From positions 744,001 to 808,000 of the forward strand of contig JARFIW010000139.1 in NCBI GenBank assembly GCA_036346225.1: a DNA stretch of 64,000 bases, written 5' to 3'. Positions 22,601-35,185 of the stretch are shown here, piece after piece. Both the position numbers and the translations under genes were made by a program. The notes under the pieces are model-generated. The model was not told where the DNA came from. It made no database searches and saw nothing but the letters and a program-made list of their open reading frames with translations. Source of the DNA: Platerodrilus igneus (Eukaryota; Arthropoda; Insecta; Coleoptera; Lycidae). The first letter of the stretch is position 1. Every line of letters starts with the position of its first letter.

Positions 22601-23875
22601 TTCTAATATTCTAGAACTTCGGCAAGGTGCAGGTCTTTTCGAAATGGGTTATACAATATACCATTAAAAAATTTGCACGAGTATGAGCTTTCAAATAATT
22701 GCAAAACTTTACATTTAAAACTAATCGACAAGTTTAAAAATGAATCTGACATTGACGGCAATGATTTATGTAATGAAATAAATGACTTACCACGTTTCCT
22801 CTGTTAAATGAACTTAGAAAATTTCTACGAGCTACTGTCATACAACTTAGAACATAATTTAGCACGAATCTTTTTCAATGAACAATTATTTGAAGGATTC
22901 TTCTTACTCTTCTGGTATTAATAGCATCAAATGTATGTTCATTTTCTAAACTTAAATTGATAAAACATTATTTAGTCAACCATTATCTGAATTAGTCGCC
23001 TCGATTGTCGATAGAATCTGAACTTTTAGATACATCTAAGACGGCGCTGACTTTAAAAGAATTTGCTGCAATCAAAAGTAGAACAGTTCAGTTTTATAAT
23101 TTCCATGTATATGCAGATTATGTTAAATTTTTAGTATAAAAAATTAATACAATAATTTTCATTATGAAATTTATAAACTGCTAACGTTTTGTAAAAAAAA
23201 ATATTCATTTGTAGTATACAGTCACGCACATACCTATTATTCCCTTTAATTTATAATTTAGTAACGCAAGCTTACTTAGAAATTTTGAGTTCATTTTGCT
23301 TTTGTAATTGTCTCTTTTTCTAATATTAACAATATATGTTTAAATAACAAAACTTAGTGTTCAATTTATCTTAATTGTTGATAAACTGTTTAAAGAATCT
23401 CACATTTTTGAGTGCCGCAACTCATTCGTCAGATGACGTTAAAATAAGAAGTGGTACGCGGCACGGCTTTTGACTCGCTGGGGACCTTGAGAGCTGGTTA
23501 ATTGACAAACCTGGAAGCAAACGTACCTTGACATTGCTTATCCATTACTAGAAAACTCTAAGCACAATGCAGGTACTAGCAAGCAAATAACACGAATTTA
23601 ATACATTGTAAAAAATGCCTTTCACAAAATTACTCTAGAGATGTTAAGTAGGAAATTGCGTCCTGAAACATACAATTTAGATATCAAAAAGGTGGAAAGG
23701 CTTTGTCTGTAATTTTGCTGTGGAGCCAACAGCCCTGAAAATTCAATTCTTTTGATGTATGCATATATTCGAGACTCCATCTATAATTTACCTTGATAAA
23801 AGGGTTTTGAAAACACAAGATAGGTAGCAGCTTTAAAACAAAAAGCTTTTCCTGTCTGGATTTGTGTAGCACAAT
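22601..23875 (+). repeat. Dispersed non-coding repeat, copy 2
   Basis: Partner of 11450-11975 by scattered ordered similarity (AAGGTGCAG near 22630, CTATAATTTACC near 23783). No coding-like frame. Possibly a longer version of the same old element. Confidence 0.35.
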
Positions 23876-24599
23876 CTAGCGGTATTAGCATCTAGCAGGG
23901 AAGAGCTAGAAGCAGATCGACGCTATACAAACCACTAATGGCTGTGACTATTACACTGAGGTTCTCTAAAACTCTTCCTGTATGGTTGTCGTTAATCTTC
24001 ATATTTATGTAAGCCTTTGTGAAAATATTAGTATTTACTAATACACTTTTGTACGAAACTTCATGGCGTTTTAAACATTACTGGTATTCTATAAAGTTAT
24101 AATACTAATGTTACGTATTTTTCACATCCCAAATACATAACTCTGTGAGAAAAGTGATCTTAAATAAAAGTCAATCGTCAGAATTTGTTATATATTTTTC
24201 ATATGTTTTCCATGTCTATATTATGTATGTCTGTAAAGCGTTCTTGATTGAACTCTAATTGGAAATGTGTATTACAGACCGCAACCTCAAGAACTGTATA
24301 GATTTATTGACAGATCCGACATCAAACTTAGAGAAAAATAACATCAACAATCGCAACAAATTATAATGTTTGTATTCGTTTAGAAAAACAGACTTTTATT
24401 CTGAGAATCATCAGTTTTACTTTATTACGATACCTTTAAAATAAACCACAATATAATTTTGAATCGAGCTAGCAAAAAAAGAAATGTAAGACCTCGGACA
24501 GAATTTGTAATGCTCCAGTTTGTATTCAAATTCGGTTGTATATTCATCGAACTAATTAACAAGTGGATATACAGCTCCTTGCCCAATTTGAGGATAATA
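23876..24599. other. AT-rich spacer, no gene seen
   Basis: No recognisable feature. Confidence 0.4.
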
Positions 24600-25144
24600 A
24601 AAGAAGATTTGGATTAACACTTTTTGGATTTTGCAAGTAATAATTTTAAGTTTTTTTGTTTGTATCTGAGATTTGAGTATTTTGTCATTTGAATTTAAGG
24701 TAGAATAAGTCTGTATCATATAATGTTTTTGTAAGAATGTGTACTAGAAAGTTTGTGGTCAGGGTTCGAAACACTTTGAATTTTAAATTCACCATTTGTC
24801 AAGGAATTTTGGATAAAACAACCATACAAGCATGGGACACTAAAAGACAAATAAACTATCGGCAAGAGAAGAAATTTGAGTTCTGTAAATTTTAACCAAG
24901 ATTAGGCGAGGAACATTTTAATAATGAAGTAAATAGGTACTTGTTAGGAATAATTTTATATTTAAAAAAAATTATGCTGTAAATGTTATATATTGCTTTG
25001 TCTGAGTTAGTCAGGGAAAGATAAATTAGAAAAAGAAGTAAGTCGGTAATTTCAAAATTTTCCATTTTTGTACCTGTGTTGCAGCACTTTTAGCGATGTT
25101 CTGCGCACAGGTGTTATCACAGCACTTTTTTAGCGGCATTCACA

Positions 25145-25147
<3 letters not shown>
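24600..25147 (+). repeat. Tail of (TA)n-associated element, type 3 (copy 1)
   Basis: Matches 43075-43640 in the same orientation and order (TTTTTGCAAGT, TTTGTCATTT, AAATAAGTACTTGTTAG, then GAGTTAGTCAGGGAAAG and ATCACAGCAC..TTTAGCGGC). It ends at a (TA)n tract. Non-coding. Confidence 0.65.

Positions 25148-25181
<34 letters not shown>
25148..25181. repeat. (TA)n microsatellite 1
   Basis: About 17 TA units between a type 3 tail ending CATTCACACAC and the sequence TATGCTGTGATAAGG. Confidence 0.95.
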
Positions 25182-25183
<2 letters not shown>

Positions 25184-27136
25184 GCTGTGATAAGGGGTTG
25201 CGTAAGGGTGCAAGTTCTAGTGGGGATACTTCGGGAATGAGTAATTAAGATAGTCAGCAGAAAACTACACTTATTTAAAGAGATAATTAAGAAATAGACA
25301 TAGTTTGTAGATAGTAAGTAGTCAACACCCTGTATATAGAGTAGAGATAATTTTGGGCGACGCAGGTAAACTTAGGAAGACGCATAGTCGGCGTAGGAAT
25401 GTGAAATAAATGCATTAAGTAGATAGTAAATATTAAATACCCTGTAAATAGAGTTGAGTTAATTTAGGTAAAACAAATAAGGAGATTTTTCAGTGGAAGC
25501 ACGCGTATATTTGATAAAGTGTAATTAGACACGCATTGAGAAGAAGAGTTCCAGACGATTAAAGTAATGCGGATATAAAAATAGAATTTCAGGTAGTTGA
25601 TATAAATGCGTGCAAAGATCTAACCATGTGATAAGGGAAACGATTAAAAATTGCGTGAAACATATGTAAACATGGAAATATAAAGTCGGGTTACATCAGT
25701 TGTTTATAGAAAAGCAAGTAATCTATCAAAATACAATATGTTGACAATCGAAGACAGCTGTAGGCATGTGGTGATTATGGGAAAATGTCGAGCATTGCAT
25801 CAGAAACGGCTCGTAATAAAATTATTTGATTGGTCCGGGACAACGACAAGTTCTAGATCACACCCACGGTTGGAGTGGGAATTCAAAATGATATTAGCAA
25901 GCTCCGTGATGGGGAAGTCAGTTTTAAACTCAATCAAGGCCGAAGTGCATTGCTATGAAACAGAGTAGTACGCGATACGTATAAGAGTGAAAATTAAATA
26001 AGTGAAAATATGATTACAATTGCCGTTTAAACGGTTTCGATTTCTGGTTCTGATTCTGATGTCTGGGGAAAATAAACTACAAATTAGAGGTCTAATGTTA
26101 AGAAAAATACAGTAATGCAATTTAAATGTCACGGGAAAAGGTAGAATAATAATAATCTTGAAGTACAGGGGTGAAACGAGCTGCAATTTTAAGTCTGGGG
26201 CAAGAATAATGAAAGTTTAAGAATTGGAATAGATTGGGGTATATGATTTAATGGTGCTGATCAATAGTGTTATAATTTGAATGGAATCCAGAATTGGGGA
26301 AGTTCAATTTTAGTGGGAGCGTCGATTTGAAAAGATAAAACCAGGTCAGAGATTTTTAGTTATAAGATATTTGTTTTTTTTATATGGAGTATTATTTTAT
26401 TTTTATATTTAATTTGCTAAATTACTATAGGTTTGTGAACAAGTCAACAAGAAGGGTTGCATATTATATGAATGAATAATGAGAAAACAAGTTTGGAATA
26501 TTCCACGCTTTGTTCCTAAGAGTAGTAAATGTTCTTTGGTGACTTTGGGGTTTTTTTTGAGTACCAATTAGATGGTTGTTAATAAATCAAATTTATAAGA
26601 AAGGTATTACAAATAATTTCAAAAGCTGTATATAACATATTAGTTTCATTATACAAAATCTAAATTTACTGAATTTTATAATTGCAAATAAATGCTAGCC
26701 GAGGTCAAAGATTTAAATAGTAGAAAGGCGGAGTCACAAATTGAATAGAGAAGAGATAACGCGCAAGGCGGTAACATATTGAATTTTGTCATTGGTTGTT
26801 AAAGAGTTCTTTAAAGATAACGTCCAGTTTGATAGTGATAACTACATTTAATCGTGAATGTTAAAATGGTGGTACAATAATTTAATATCATAGCAAATAA
26901 AGATATCAAACCAAAGTTAGAGCATGATAATAATTCTTTTAATATTATAGCAATTAAATAAAGCGCACCAACGTAAGGGCACGTAGCATAGCAAATAAGA
27001 TATAGTACCCAACTAGGGGCGTGTTACAGCAAATAAAATATAGCAGCCCAAAATAGGGGCACGATAAAACGTAAGTATTACAGCAATTAAAATATGGTCG
27101 CCCAAAGTAGGGGCACGATTATAGAGAGTATCACAG

Positions 27137-27138
<2 letters not shown>
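25182..27138 (+). mobile_element. (TA)n-flanked non-autonomous element, type 2 (copy 1)
   Basis: Begins ATGCTGTGATAAGG and ends GTATCACAGCAAT, giving short inverted ends, with (TA)n on both sides. Its first 300 bp (CAACACCCTGTATA near 25325, AATGCATTAAGTAGATAG near 25410) match the complement of 41780-41950. An ATATAAAG at about 25677 precedes a 76-codon unrecognised frame (25738-25968). Near the end, blocks of the form AGGGGCACGAT repeat about every 60 bp (26975-27120). No transposase. Confidence 0.6.

Positions 27139-27174
<36 letters not shown>
27139..27174. repeat. (TA)n microsatellite 2
   Basis: About 18 AT units directly after TATCACAGCA. Confidence 0.95.
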
Positions 27175-27176
<2 letters not shown>

Positions 27177-29446
27177 CTCAAATTTAGACCAGGGTAGAAA
27201 ATTAATTAACGACATCAAATAATTTTAAGCACCGTGTATAAGGAATTTTATTAGATAATACGCGTTATTAAAACCGTGAAGCATAAAAATTCATTCGTTT
27301 CATTAAAAATAAGGGATTTAAATTATTTACTAGACGGTTTCTATAAAACAAGCAGAATTAAAATGCTCAATTTGTATGTAATTTAATTGTTCCAAGTAAA
27401 GAATCAAATAGAAATTACGTGCAAAATTTATATTAATTAACTCAATTTTAAGTAACCGGTATTAAACAAAATGTACAAATAATAATTAATATTTAATTAG
27501 GATTCACTAAAAATTAAAGAGTAGAAGTCAATGCCATTCATTATTATTTTAATTGGAGTTAATTGAACGATTATTAAGGTATAATATGCATAAAAACTTT
27601 TAAAAAACCCAATAATATCAAATATGAGACGCGTTGCTAGCATACAAACATATAATAAGCATAAAAGTCTGTAAAAACCCAATAGTATTCAAATCGTAGA
27701 AGTGTTATTTAGAAGTATTACGATTGAACACCTGCGTATTTTTAAAAGTCACGTTCTGCTTAAATTTTGTAGATAACAAATGGTTACAGAGAATGTTGGA
27801 GAAACCGTCGCTTAATATTCACGGGAAATGCTAATAAAGTGGGTTATTTAACAGTTCACGTGGATTGTATACAGCCGATAGGAAAGAGTATCGATTTGCA
27901 CCACTAAGGCCAAGTTAGAAAAGGAAAGAGAAAATGCGTCAAGCTGAGACACTAATAATTAAAGGCGTGATTTGAGCAGCGTCACGAGAGCTACGATTGG
28001 TTGTAATCAGATGCAGATATGAGAGGTGTAAACGTAACGATTTCGATACAAAATTAATTAGTTATTCTCGGACGTGGTTGCGTGCCGTGTTGAAAATTTC
28101 TCAGATTTTCAACTGGCGCGTGTGCAAATTTAATAGAATCGCATGCCCGACTGTCGAGAAGGGAACCGAGAATGCGAAATTCTGAAAACTGGCCGTTGAG
28201 GGACAAAAGCGACGAACAGGCTAGCCATTGTATAAACCCAGACTTTAAACAGTTTCGCTCTCTTAGATTTTCGATTTTGATTGAATACTTTAAAACAGTT
28301 TGCTATTTATGTGCTACGAAACAAGTTAGTATGCGTTAGTGCACTTAGAAAAGAAGATACAAGGTAATAAAGTTTAGTTATATTTGCGAGTATTACTGTA
28401 CCAAGTATCCAAATTTGTAACGATAAATGAATAAACAAAAGTAGTCAGTTTTGGGTATAGCGTGAAAGAAGTATGAATTTCTTTGCTACTTTTCCGGGGT
28501 GTTAATAATCAAATGTTATTCGTAATCGTGAGTGGATCCACAAAACAAATTCGGATATACCTAGATGAGTTCCTGAAAAGCCCTGAAACAATTTTAGATG
28601 AATGGTGGTGTAGAGAAAATTTTTAAGAGTGACCAGTAATCCGAGGACCTAAACATAACCCAGTTGGAATGGTGTGATTAACAAAGGACGATGTACATTG
28701 GAGCCACGAGTGCATTAACCTTCAGGTAACTTATGCTTTCTTGTTCGATTTTTGATGTTTTGGTGGGCGTTGAATAACTTTATAATTTGTTTACTTAAAA
28801 TGGACAGTAGTGAATTTGTACAAACAACAAAATTTTTAATTTTAAGGTGAAATTTTCTTGTTTAAGTAGAAAGGAGTATTTAGTATTTATGTTCTTGATT
28901 ATGATGAAAATTTGGGTCTGTCTTTGAGCTCAATTAGACGAACCTGTTTAATTAACGTAAAGGGTGGAAGATGCTCCTTTTATTCAGACTCAGGTCTGCA
29001 AATATTGTTAAATTAAATAGTAGGCATCCTACAAGGACTTTAATTCTGGATGCAAATTAAAATGATGACAAATTTAATCTTGAAATTTTATGATACTGAA
29101 ATTTATGCTACAATTTAATTTTGAAATTTTAATGTATTATAAATATTGATGTAAATAGAGTTAACGTTGATGTTTGTGGTAAGAATGTGTCTGTTTTTTT
29201 TATGAATGAGGATGAGAGTTTTAACTAGGTAAGCAGCCGAGGCGAAAAGAGTAAAGAGGCGATTATCAAGAGAATCACAGCAAATCGTAGCGCCCAAAAG
29301 TGAGGCTCGAGTTCAAAATAAAACTTTTGTGATTTTATTCCAGGAAACTGGCGAGGCTTTTTGTACATTACACAGCATTTTATGACGGCCCAACGCTGGG
29401 GCTCGATTCGAAAACCTTAGTTCCCGAATAATGGTGAGGATCACAG

Positions 29447-29448
<2 letters not shown>
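27175..29448 (+). mobile_element. (TA)n-flanked non-autonomous element, type 1 (copy 1)
   Basis: The reverse complement matches 57371-59610 over nearly its whole length (for example GAGCTCAATTAGACGAACC near 28928 against 57810-57830). It also matches 51520-53553 directly in its first 600 bp (ATAATATGCATAAAA, ACGCGTTGCTA). It contains TTGTATAAACCC near 28225, a candidate TATA box about 30 bp before a pyrimidine/TTAG start region, and ends GGATCACAGCAAT. No protein recognised; small frames only. Confidence 0.65.

Positions 29449-29479
<31 letters not shown>
29449..29479. repeat. (TA)n microsatellite 3, left border of the PLE cluster
   Basis: About 15 AT units between GGATCACAGCA and the PLE sequence AATCAAATTTACGGACG. 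Confidence 0.95.
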
Positions 29480-29482
<3 letters not shown>

Positions 29483-32400
29483 CAAATTTACGGACGTGAA
29501 ATTAATAAAGTAATGTTGATGGAAAATCGTTATGGGATAAAGGCGTCCGAATAAAATAAATTATTGAATAATCATTTATTGAACATCAACGTTTCGGATA
29601 ATATGAATCCTTAATCATGAGCTAAAAATTGCAATTAACAAAAACAGGAAAATAACATTATATACGGTACTTACTTTCAATGTGATTAATAACACTAATT
29701 CATAACAAACATTGACTAGAATATTAAAGTGTCAGTTTGACAGATAAAACATCAAGTAGTGTTTTAAATAAGGATAGACAAATGATTGATTTGGATAGCC
29801 AAATGATTGATTTGAAAAGTCACAAAATTGAAATATAACTACCCAATAAAAAGAGTGCAATGTATCGATCTACTAAAAATTAATCTGTTGCATATGTTTC
29901 ATGTTGTAGTTAAAATATCTAAAAGCAAAAGCAAACAACTCTAAAAATTCAAAACTATTAGGAATATTGATAACTATTGTATGGTGTGAAAAGGATTGAA
30001 AGGGTGTGTAGAACAAGAAAAGAATTTTTTTTTTTTTTTATAAAAATAGAAAATAATAAATAAATAAATAAACTGTTAGGAATTATTATTATTTATAGAA
30101 AATAAAAGAGAATAAACTGCACTTAGATGCTGAGTGTCTGATTTTCCATTAAGGCCATTAGTTTGTTGTTGGATATGTAACGCTTCAAGAAATAAACGAT
30201 TTTGTATTTAGGTTCCATTTCTAGGATTTTTGTGTCGGTGTAATTCGGTATATGATTCGTATTATTTACATGCTCTGCTAAGGTGCAGGTGGTCTTTGTA
30301 ACTTGGCATCACTTTTGTGTTGGGTGATGCGATTTTTAAGCCATTGACTAGTGTGGCCCACATAAGTGGCACTGCAACTACAAGTAATTTTGTATACTAC
30401 ATTACTCAGTGACATTTTATTGGTTGGGTCTTTAAGTTTAGTAAACAAAGAATTAAGCAAATTATTATATCGAAAAGATATTGTAGAAAAGGGTTAGCAA
30501 GAATTTTTTGAGTGTGGGTGTTAGATTCTTAATAAACGGAAGTGATTTATATATTTTATTTTTGTTGTTTTGGGAGTGTTGTAATAGAGGTGGTATTAAA
30601 TAGAAGTTTTTGATCAAAATGGTGGGATAAGCATTGTTAATGAGAATTTCTTGAAGGAGACAGAGATTTTGTTTAAAAATTGCGGTTCACAAATTTTACT
30701 GATCCGGGTTTTTAGAGCCAAAATCATATTTACTTTATGTTGAAAGGTGTGCTGTGAATAATAATTGATATACCTTCCTGAATGGGTAGGTTTAGTATAC
30801 CAATCAAAAATGAGGAGATTGTCTGGATTGCGTATCACAAGGGTATCTAAAATGGTAAGCAACCGTCAATTTCAATTTCATATGTGAACTGTAGATCAAC
30901 ATCAAAACTATTAAAAATTATTAGGGTATCATCAATTTTGTCAATGGGAATGGCACATATGATATCATCAACATATTTGGCGAGGAATGGAATTTTGAAC
31001 GGGAGTAATTCTGTAGTGTGTTCTAATAAAAAATCCATCGTAATCTGAGCTAGTACAGGTGATAAAGGTGAACCCATCGGTGTACCAAATATTTGATTAT
31101 AAACTTGATTTTGAAAAGTGAAGTTAGTGTTATTGAAGATTAAATGTATAGATGCTATGAATAAATCAAGAGGAACTTACAATGTGGTTGTATCAAGTCC
31201 CACTTTTCAGTGATAACTTGTATTACGAGATCTTTGGAAATGTTAGTAAAAAGTGATGTGACATCTAAAGAAATTAAAATGTAATTATGTGGTAACTGAA
31301 AATTACGAAAAGTGTTGACAAAGGAAAAAGTATCTGGGACATTAAAACCGTATTGTAATGGAAAAGCATTAGACAATATCTGTGATAAAAATTTTGAAAA
31401 TTTGTATGTTGGGGTGTTAATTGATGAAATGATAGGACGTAAAGTAAGCAAAGGTTTATGAATTTTTGGGAGTCCATAGTATCTACCTGGAACGGAATTA
31501 GTAGTTAATAACATCTTCTTTTCTATATCACTAATAATACCCTTATTATGTAAAAACTTTATATGGTCATTGACTTTCTTTTGAACAGTAAAAGTAGGAT
31601 CTCTAGGTAGTTTTGGTATATGTTATTATCATTGAGTAATTCATTAGATTTGTTAATGTAATCTGATTTATTCATAATAACAGTTGTTGAGCCTTTGTCA
31701 GCATTCGTAACTATAATTTGTGGATGTTTTTTCAAAAAAGTTTTAGTGAAAGAATAATCAGACTGAAAATGATCATTGTGTGCTGAATTAGTAGGTTTTA
31801 AAATGTAATTAGTAATAATGTTAGTTGCTTTTGCTCTCAAGACATTAGTTTTTCTGTAGAAAATGCTTACTATCTAAAATTAATTCAATATCCGCTAACA
31901 ATTTACCTATGTTAAGATTATTACTGTTACATGCTATATTAAATTGAGGACCTAAGGATAAAATATTACTAACCTTCTTGGGAATATCACAATTACTAAC
32001 ATTAACAAACCATTTACTATTATCAGTAAACATTTTATTGTCGTAAAATTGATGGTTAACTAAGTTAGTAAACTTTTAATATTAACTTTCTTAATTTGTC
32101 TATATCGTTTATTATAAAAGTGGTCTGTCTAACTTGAAATTGTATTAAACAGGAAAGAGGTATAATCTTACTTGCGTCACTTTTAATTTGTGTGAGTTGT
32201 TTATGACTAAAACTAATTTGGTGGTGTAATTTCGATTTCTAAGGTTAGTAATTTCTTTTCGAAAATATTTTAAAATTCATGACACGGTTGTTAACTCTAA
32301 AATTTCTACACTCTAATAAACTTACATAATTTAGTGTTATATGTTATGTGCGAAGGAACGATTGAATATCTTCTGCAACGTTCTAAGAAAAGCTTCCTGT

Positions 32401-32510
32401 TTTCTAAATTGGCGAGTTTTGTAGTTGTTGTGGCCCACCTCTTGAGTAATTGCATTGCTTGTTCACCATATTTTTCTGTATGTAATTATAAAATCCCATG
32501 TTTTATTTTA
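29480..32510 (-). mobile_element. Penelope-like element copy A, near full length
   Basis: Minus-strand PLE. From low to high coordinates: terminal repeat (29480-29620), 3-prime UTR (to about 30125), GIY-YIG endonuclease (30130-30460), reverse transcriptase (30614-31514), N-terminal region (31559-32100 and beyond), 5-prime leader (to 32510). The terminal repeat recurs at 32511-32640, where it also serves copy B, so A and B are tandem and share one repeat. About 3 kb long and inverted relative to copy E. Confidence 0.92.
30130..32280 (-). pseudogene. PLE reverse transcriptase-GIY-YIG protein (copy A, broken)
   Basis: Contains the PLE ADKGSTTVIM motif (about 31690), YGLPKIHKP (about 31460), SLDVTSLF (catalytic motif A, about 31240), GTPMGSPLSPVLAQ (motif B, about 31060) and KYVDDIICAI (YVDD catalytic site, about 30970). 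The C-terminal GIY-YIG domain has VVYKITCSCSATYVGHTSQ at about 30400. Breaks near 30480, 30850, 31150, 31540 and 31850 are mostly one- or two-base changes in A/T runs. It keeps the homopolymer length that copy E lost at the YGLPKIHK site. Confidence 0.9.
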
Positions 32511-33748
32511 TCAAAATCAAATTTACGGACGTGAAATTAATAAAGTAATGTTGATGGAAAATCGTTATGGGATAAAGGCGTCCGAATAAAATAAATTATT
32601 GAATAATCATTTATTGAACATCAACGTTTCGGATAATATGAATCCTTAATCATGAGCTAAAATTGCAATTAACAAAACAGGAAAATAACATTATATACGG
32701 TACAAATTTCAATGTGATTAATAACACTAATTCATAAAAACATTGACTAGAATATTAAAGTGTCAGTTTGACAGATAAAACATCAAGTAGTGTTTTAAAT
32801 AAGGATAGACAAATGATTGATTTGGATAGCCAAATGATTGATTTGAAAAGTCACAAAATTAAAATATAACTACCCAATTAAAAGAGTGCAATGTAAGTTA
32901 TCACAAAATAGCTGTTGCATATGTTTCATGTTGTAGTTAAAATATCTAAAATCAAAGCAAACATTTAAAATTCAAAACTATTAGGAATATTGATAACTAT
33001 TGTATGGTGTGAAAAGGATTTGGAACGATGGGAACAACTAAAACTTTTTTTTTTTATTAAATAGAAAATTAATAAATAAATAAATAAACTGTTAGGAATT
33101 ATTATTATTTATGAACAAAATGAATAAACTGCACTTAGATGCTGAGTGTCTGATTTTCCATTAAGGCCATTAGTTTGTTGTTGGATATGTAACGCTTCAA
33201 GAAATAAACGATTTTTGTATTTAGGTTCTATTTCTAGGATTTTGTGTCGGTGTAATTCGGTATATGATTCGTATTATTTACATGCTCTGCTAAGGTGCAG
33301 GTGGTCTTTTGTAACTTGGCATCACTTTTGTGTTGGGTGATGCGATTTTAACCATTGACTAGTGTGGCCCACATAAGTGGCACTGCAATCTAAAGTAATT
33401 TTGTATACTACATTACTCAGTGACATTTTATTGGTTGGGTCTTTAAGTTTAGTAAACAAAGAATTAAGCAAATTATTATATCGAAAAGATATTGTAGAAA
33501 AGGGGTTAGCAAGAATTTTTTGAGTGTGGGTGTTAGATTCTTAATAAACGGAAGTGATTTATATATTTTATTTTTGTTGTTTTGGGAGTGTTGTAATAGA
33601 GGTGGTATTAAATAGAAGTTTTTGATCAAAATGGTGGGATAAGCATTGTTAATGAGAATTTCTTGAAGGAGACAGAGATTTATGTTTAAAATTGCGGTTC
33701 ACAAATTTTACTGATCCGGGTTTTAGAGCCAAAATCATATTTACTTTT
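32511..33748 (-). mobile_element. Penelope-like element copy B, 3-prime part
   Basis: Terminal repeat (32511-32640), 3-prime UTR and GIY-YIG region in the same orientation as copy A. It breaks off near 33748 inside the region just after the RT domain. Compared with copy A it has many one-base losses in homopolymers (for example CATAAAAACATTG near 32735 against CATAACAAACATTG). Confidence 0.88.
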
Positions 33749-33865
33749 ACTGTTAAAAAAAGATGAACCCATGATTACCAAATATTTGATTATAATTGAT
33801 TTTGAAAAGAAGATGTTTATAAGATAAATGTAGGTGCATAATATCCCAAGAATAAAACCTTGTTA
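33749..33865. other. Scrambled junction between PLE copies B and C
   Basis: A short mosaic of PLE-derived pieces (ACCAAATATTTGATTATAA from near RT motif B, then AAAAGAAGATGTT from the pre-RT region) and unmatched bases, where orientation switches from minus to plus. Confidence 0.6.
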
Positions 33866-35185
33866 CTTTACGTCCTATCATTTCATCAATTAACACCCCA
33901 ACATACAAATTTTCAAAATTTTATCACAGATATTGTCTAATGCTTTTCCATTACAATACGGTTTTAATGTCCCAGATACTTTTTCCTTTGTCAACACTTT
34001 TCGTAATTTTCAGTTACCACATAATTAATTTTAATTTCTTTAGATGTCACATCACATTTACTAACATTTCCAAAGATCTCGTAATACAAGTTATCACTGA
34101 AAAGTGGGACTTGATACAACCACATTGTAAGTTCTCTTGATTTATTCATAGCATCTATACATTTAATCTTCAATAACACTAACTTCACTTTTCAAAATCA
34201 AGTTTATAATCAAATATTTGGTACACCGATGGGTTCCTTTATCACCTGTACTAGCTCAGATTACGATGGATTTTTGTAGAACACTACAGAATTACTCCGT
34301 TCAAAATTCCATTCCTCGCCAAATATGTTGATGATATCATTGTGCCATTCCCATTGACAAAATTGATGATACCTAATAATTTTTAATAGTTTTGATGTTG
34401 ATCTACAGTTACATATGAAATTGAAATTGACGGTTGCTTACCATTTTAGATACCCTTGTGATACGCAATCCAGACAATCTCCTCTTTTGATTGGTATACT
34501 AAACCTACCCATTCAGGAAGGTATATCAATTATTATTCACAGCACACCTTTCAACATAAAGTAAATATGATTTTGGCTCTAAAACCCGGATCAGTAAAAT
34601 TTGTGAACCGCAAATTTTAAACAAAATCTCTGTCTCCTTCAAGAAATTCTCATTAACAATGCTTATCCCACCATTTTGATCAAAAACTTCTATTTAATAC
34701 CACCTCTATTACAACACTCCCAAAACAACAAAATAAAATATATAAATCACTTCCGTTTATTAAGAATCTAACACCCACACTCAAAAAATTCTTGCTAACC
34801 TTTTCTACAATATCTTTTCGATATAATAATTTGCTTAATTCTTTGTTTACTAAACTTAAAGACCCAACCAATAAAATGTCACTGAGTAATGTAGTATACA
34901 AAATTATCTAAAATAGTTGCAGTGCCACTTATGGGCCACACTGTAAGGCTTAAAATCGCATCACCCAACACAAAAGTGATGCTAGTTACAAAGACCACCT
35001 GCACCTTAGCAGAGCATGTAAATAATACGAATCATATACCGAATTACACCGACACAAAAATCCTAGAAATGGAACCTAAATACCAAAATCGTTTATTTCT
35101 TGAAGCGTTACATATCCAACAACAAACTAATGGCCTTAATGGAAAATCAGACACTCAGCATCTAAGTGCAGTTTATTCTCATTTA
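33866..35185 (+). mobile_element. Penelope-like element copy C, RT to C-terminus
   Basis: Plus-strand PLE from just after the YGLPK motif to the end of the GIY-YIG coding sequence, ending at CAGTTTATTCTC. It carries a very high density of one- to three-base deletions relative to copies A and E, including inside the YVDD region (about 34320-34345). Not translatable as one protein; the last 89 codons (34922-35191) are open. Confidence 0.88.

Noticed and set aside
33146..33340. Identical 64-codon plus-strand frames here and at 35793-35987, apparently a conserved small protein
   Set aside because: They are antisense to the PLE GIY-YIG region in copies B and D; identity reflects repeat copies, not a gene.
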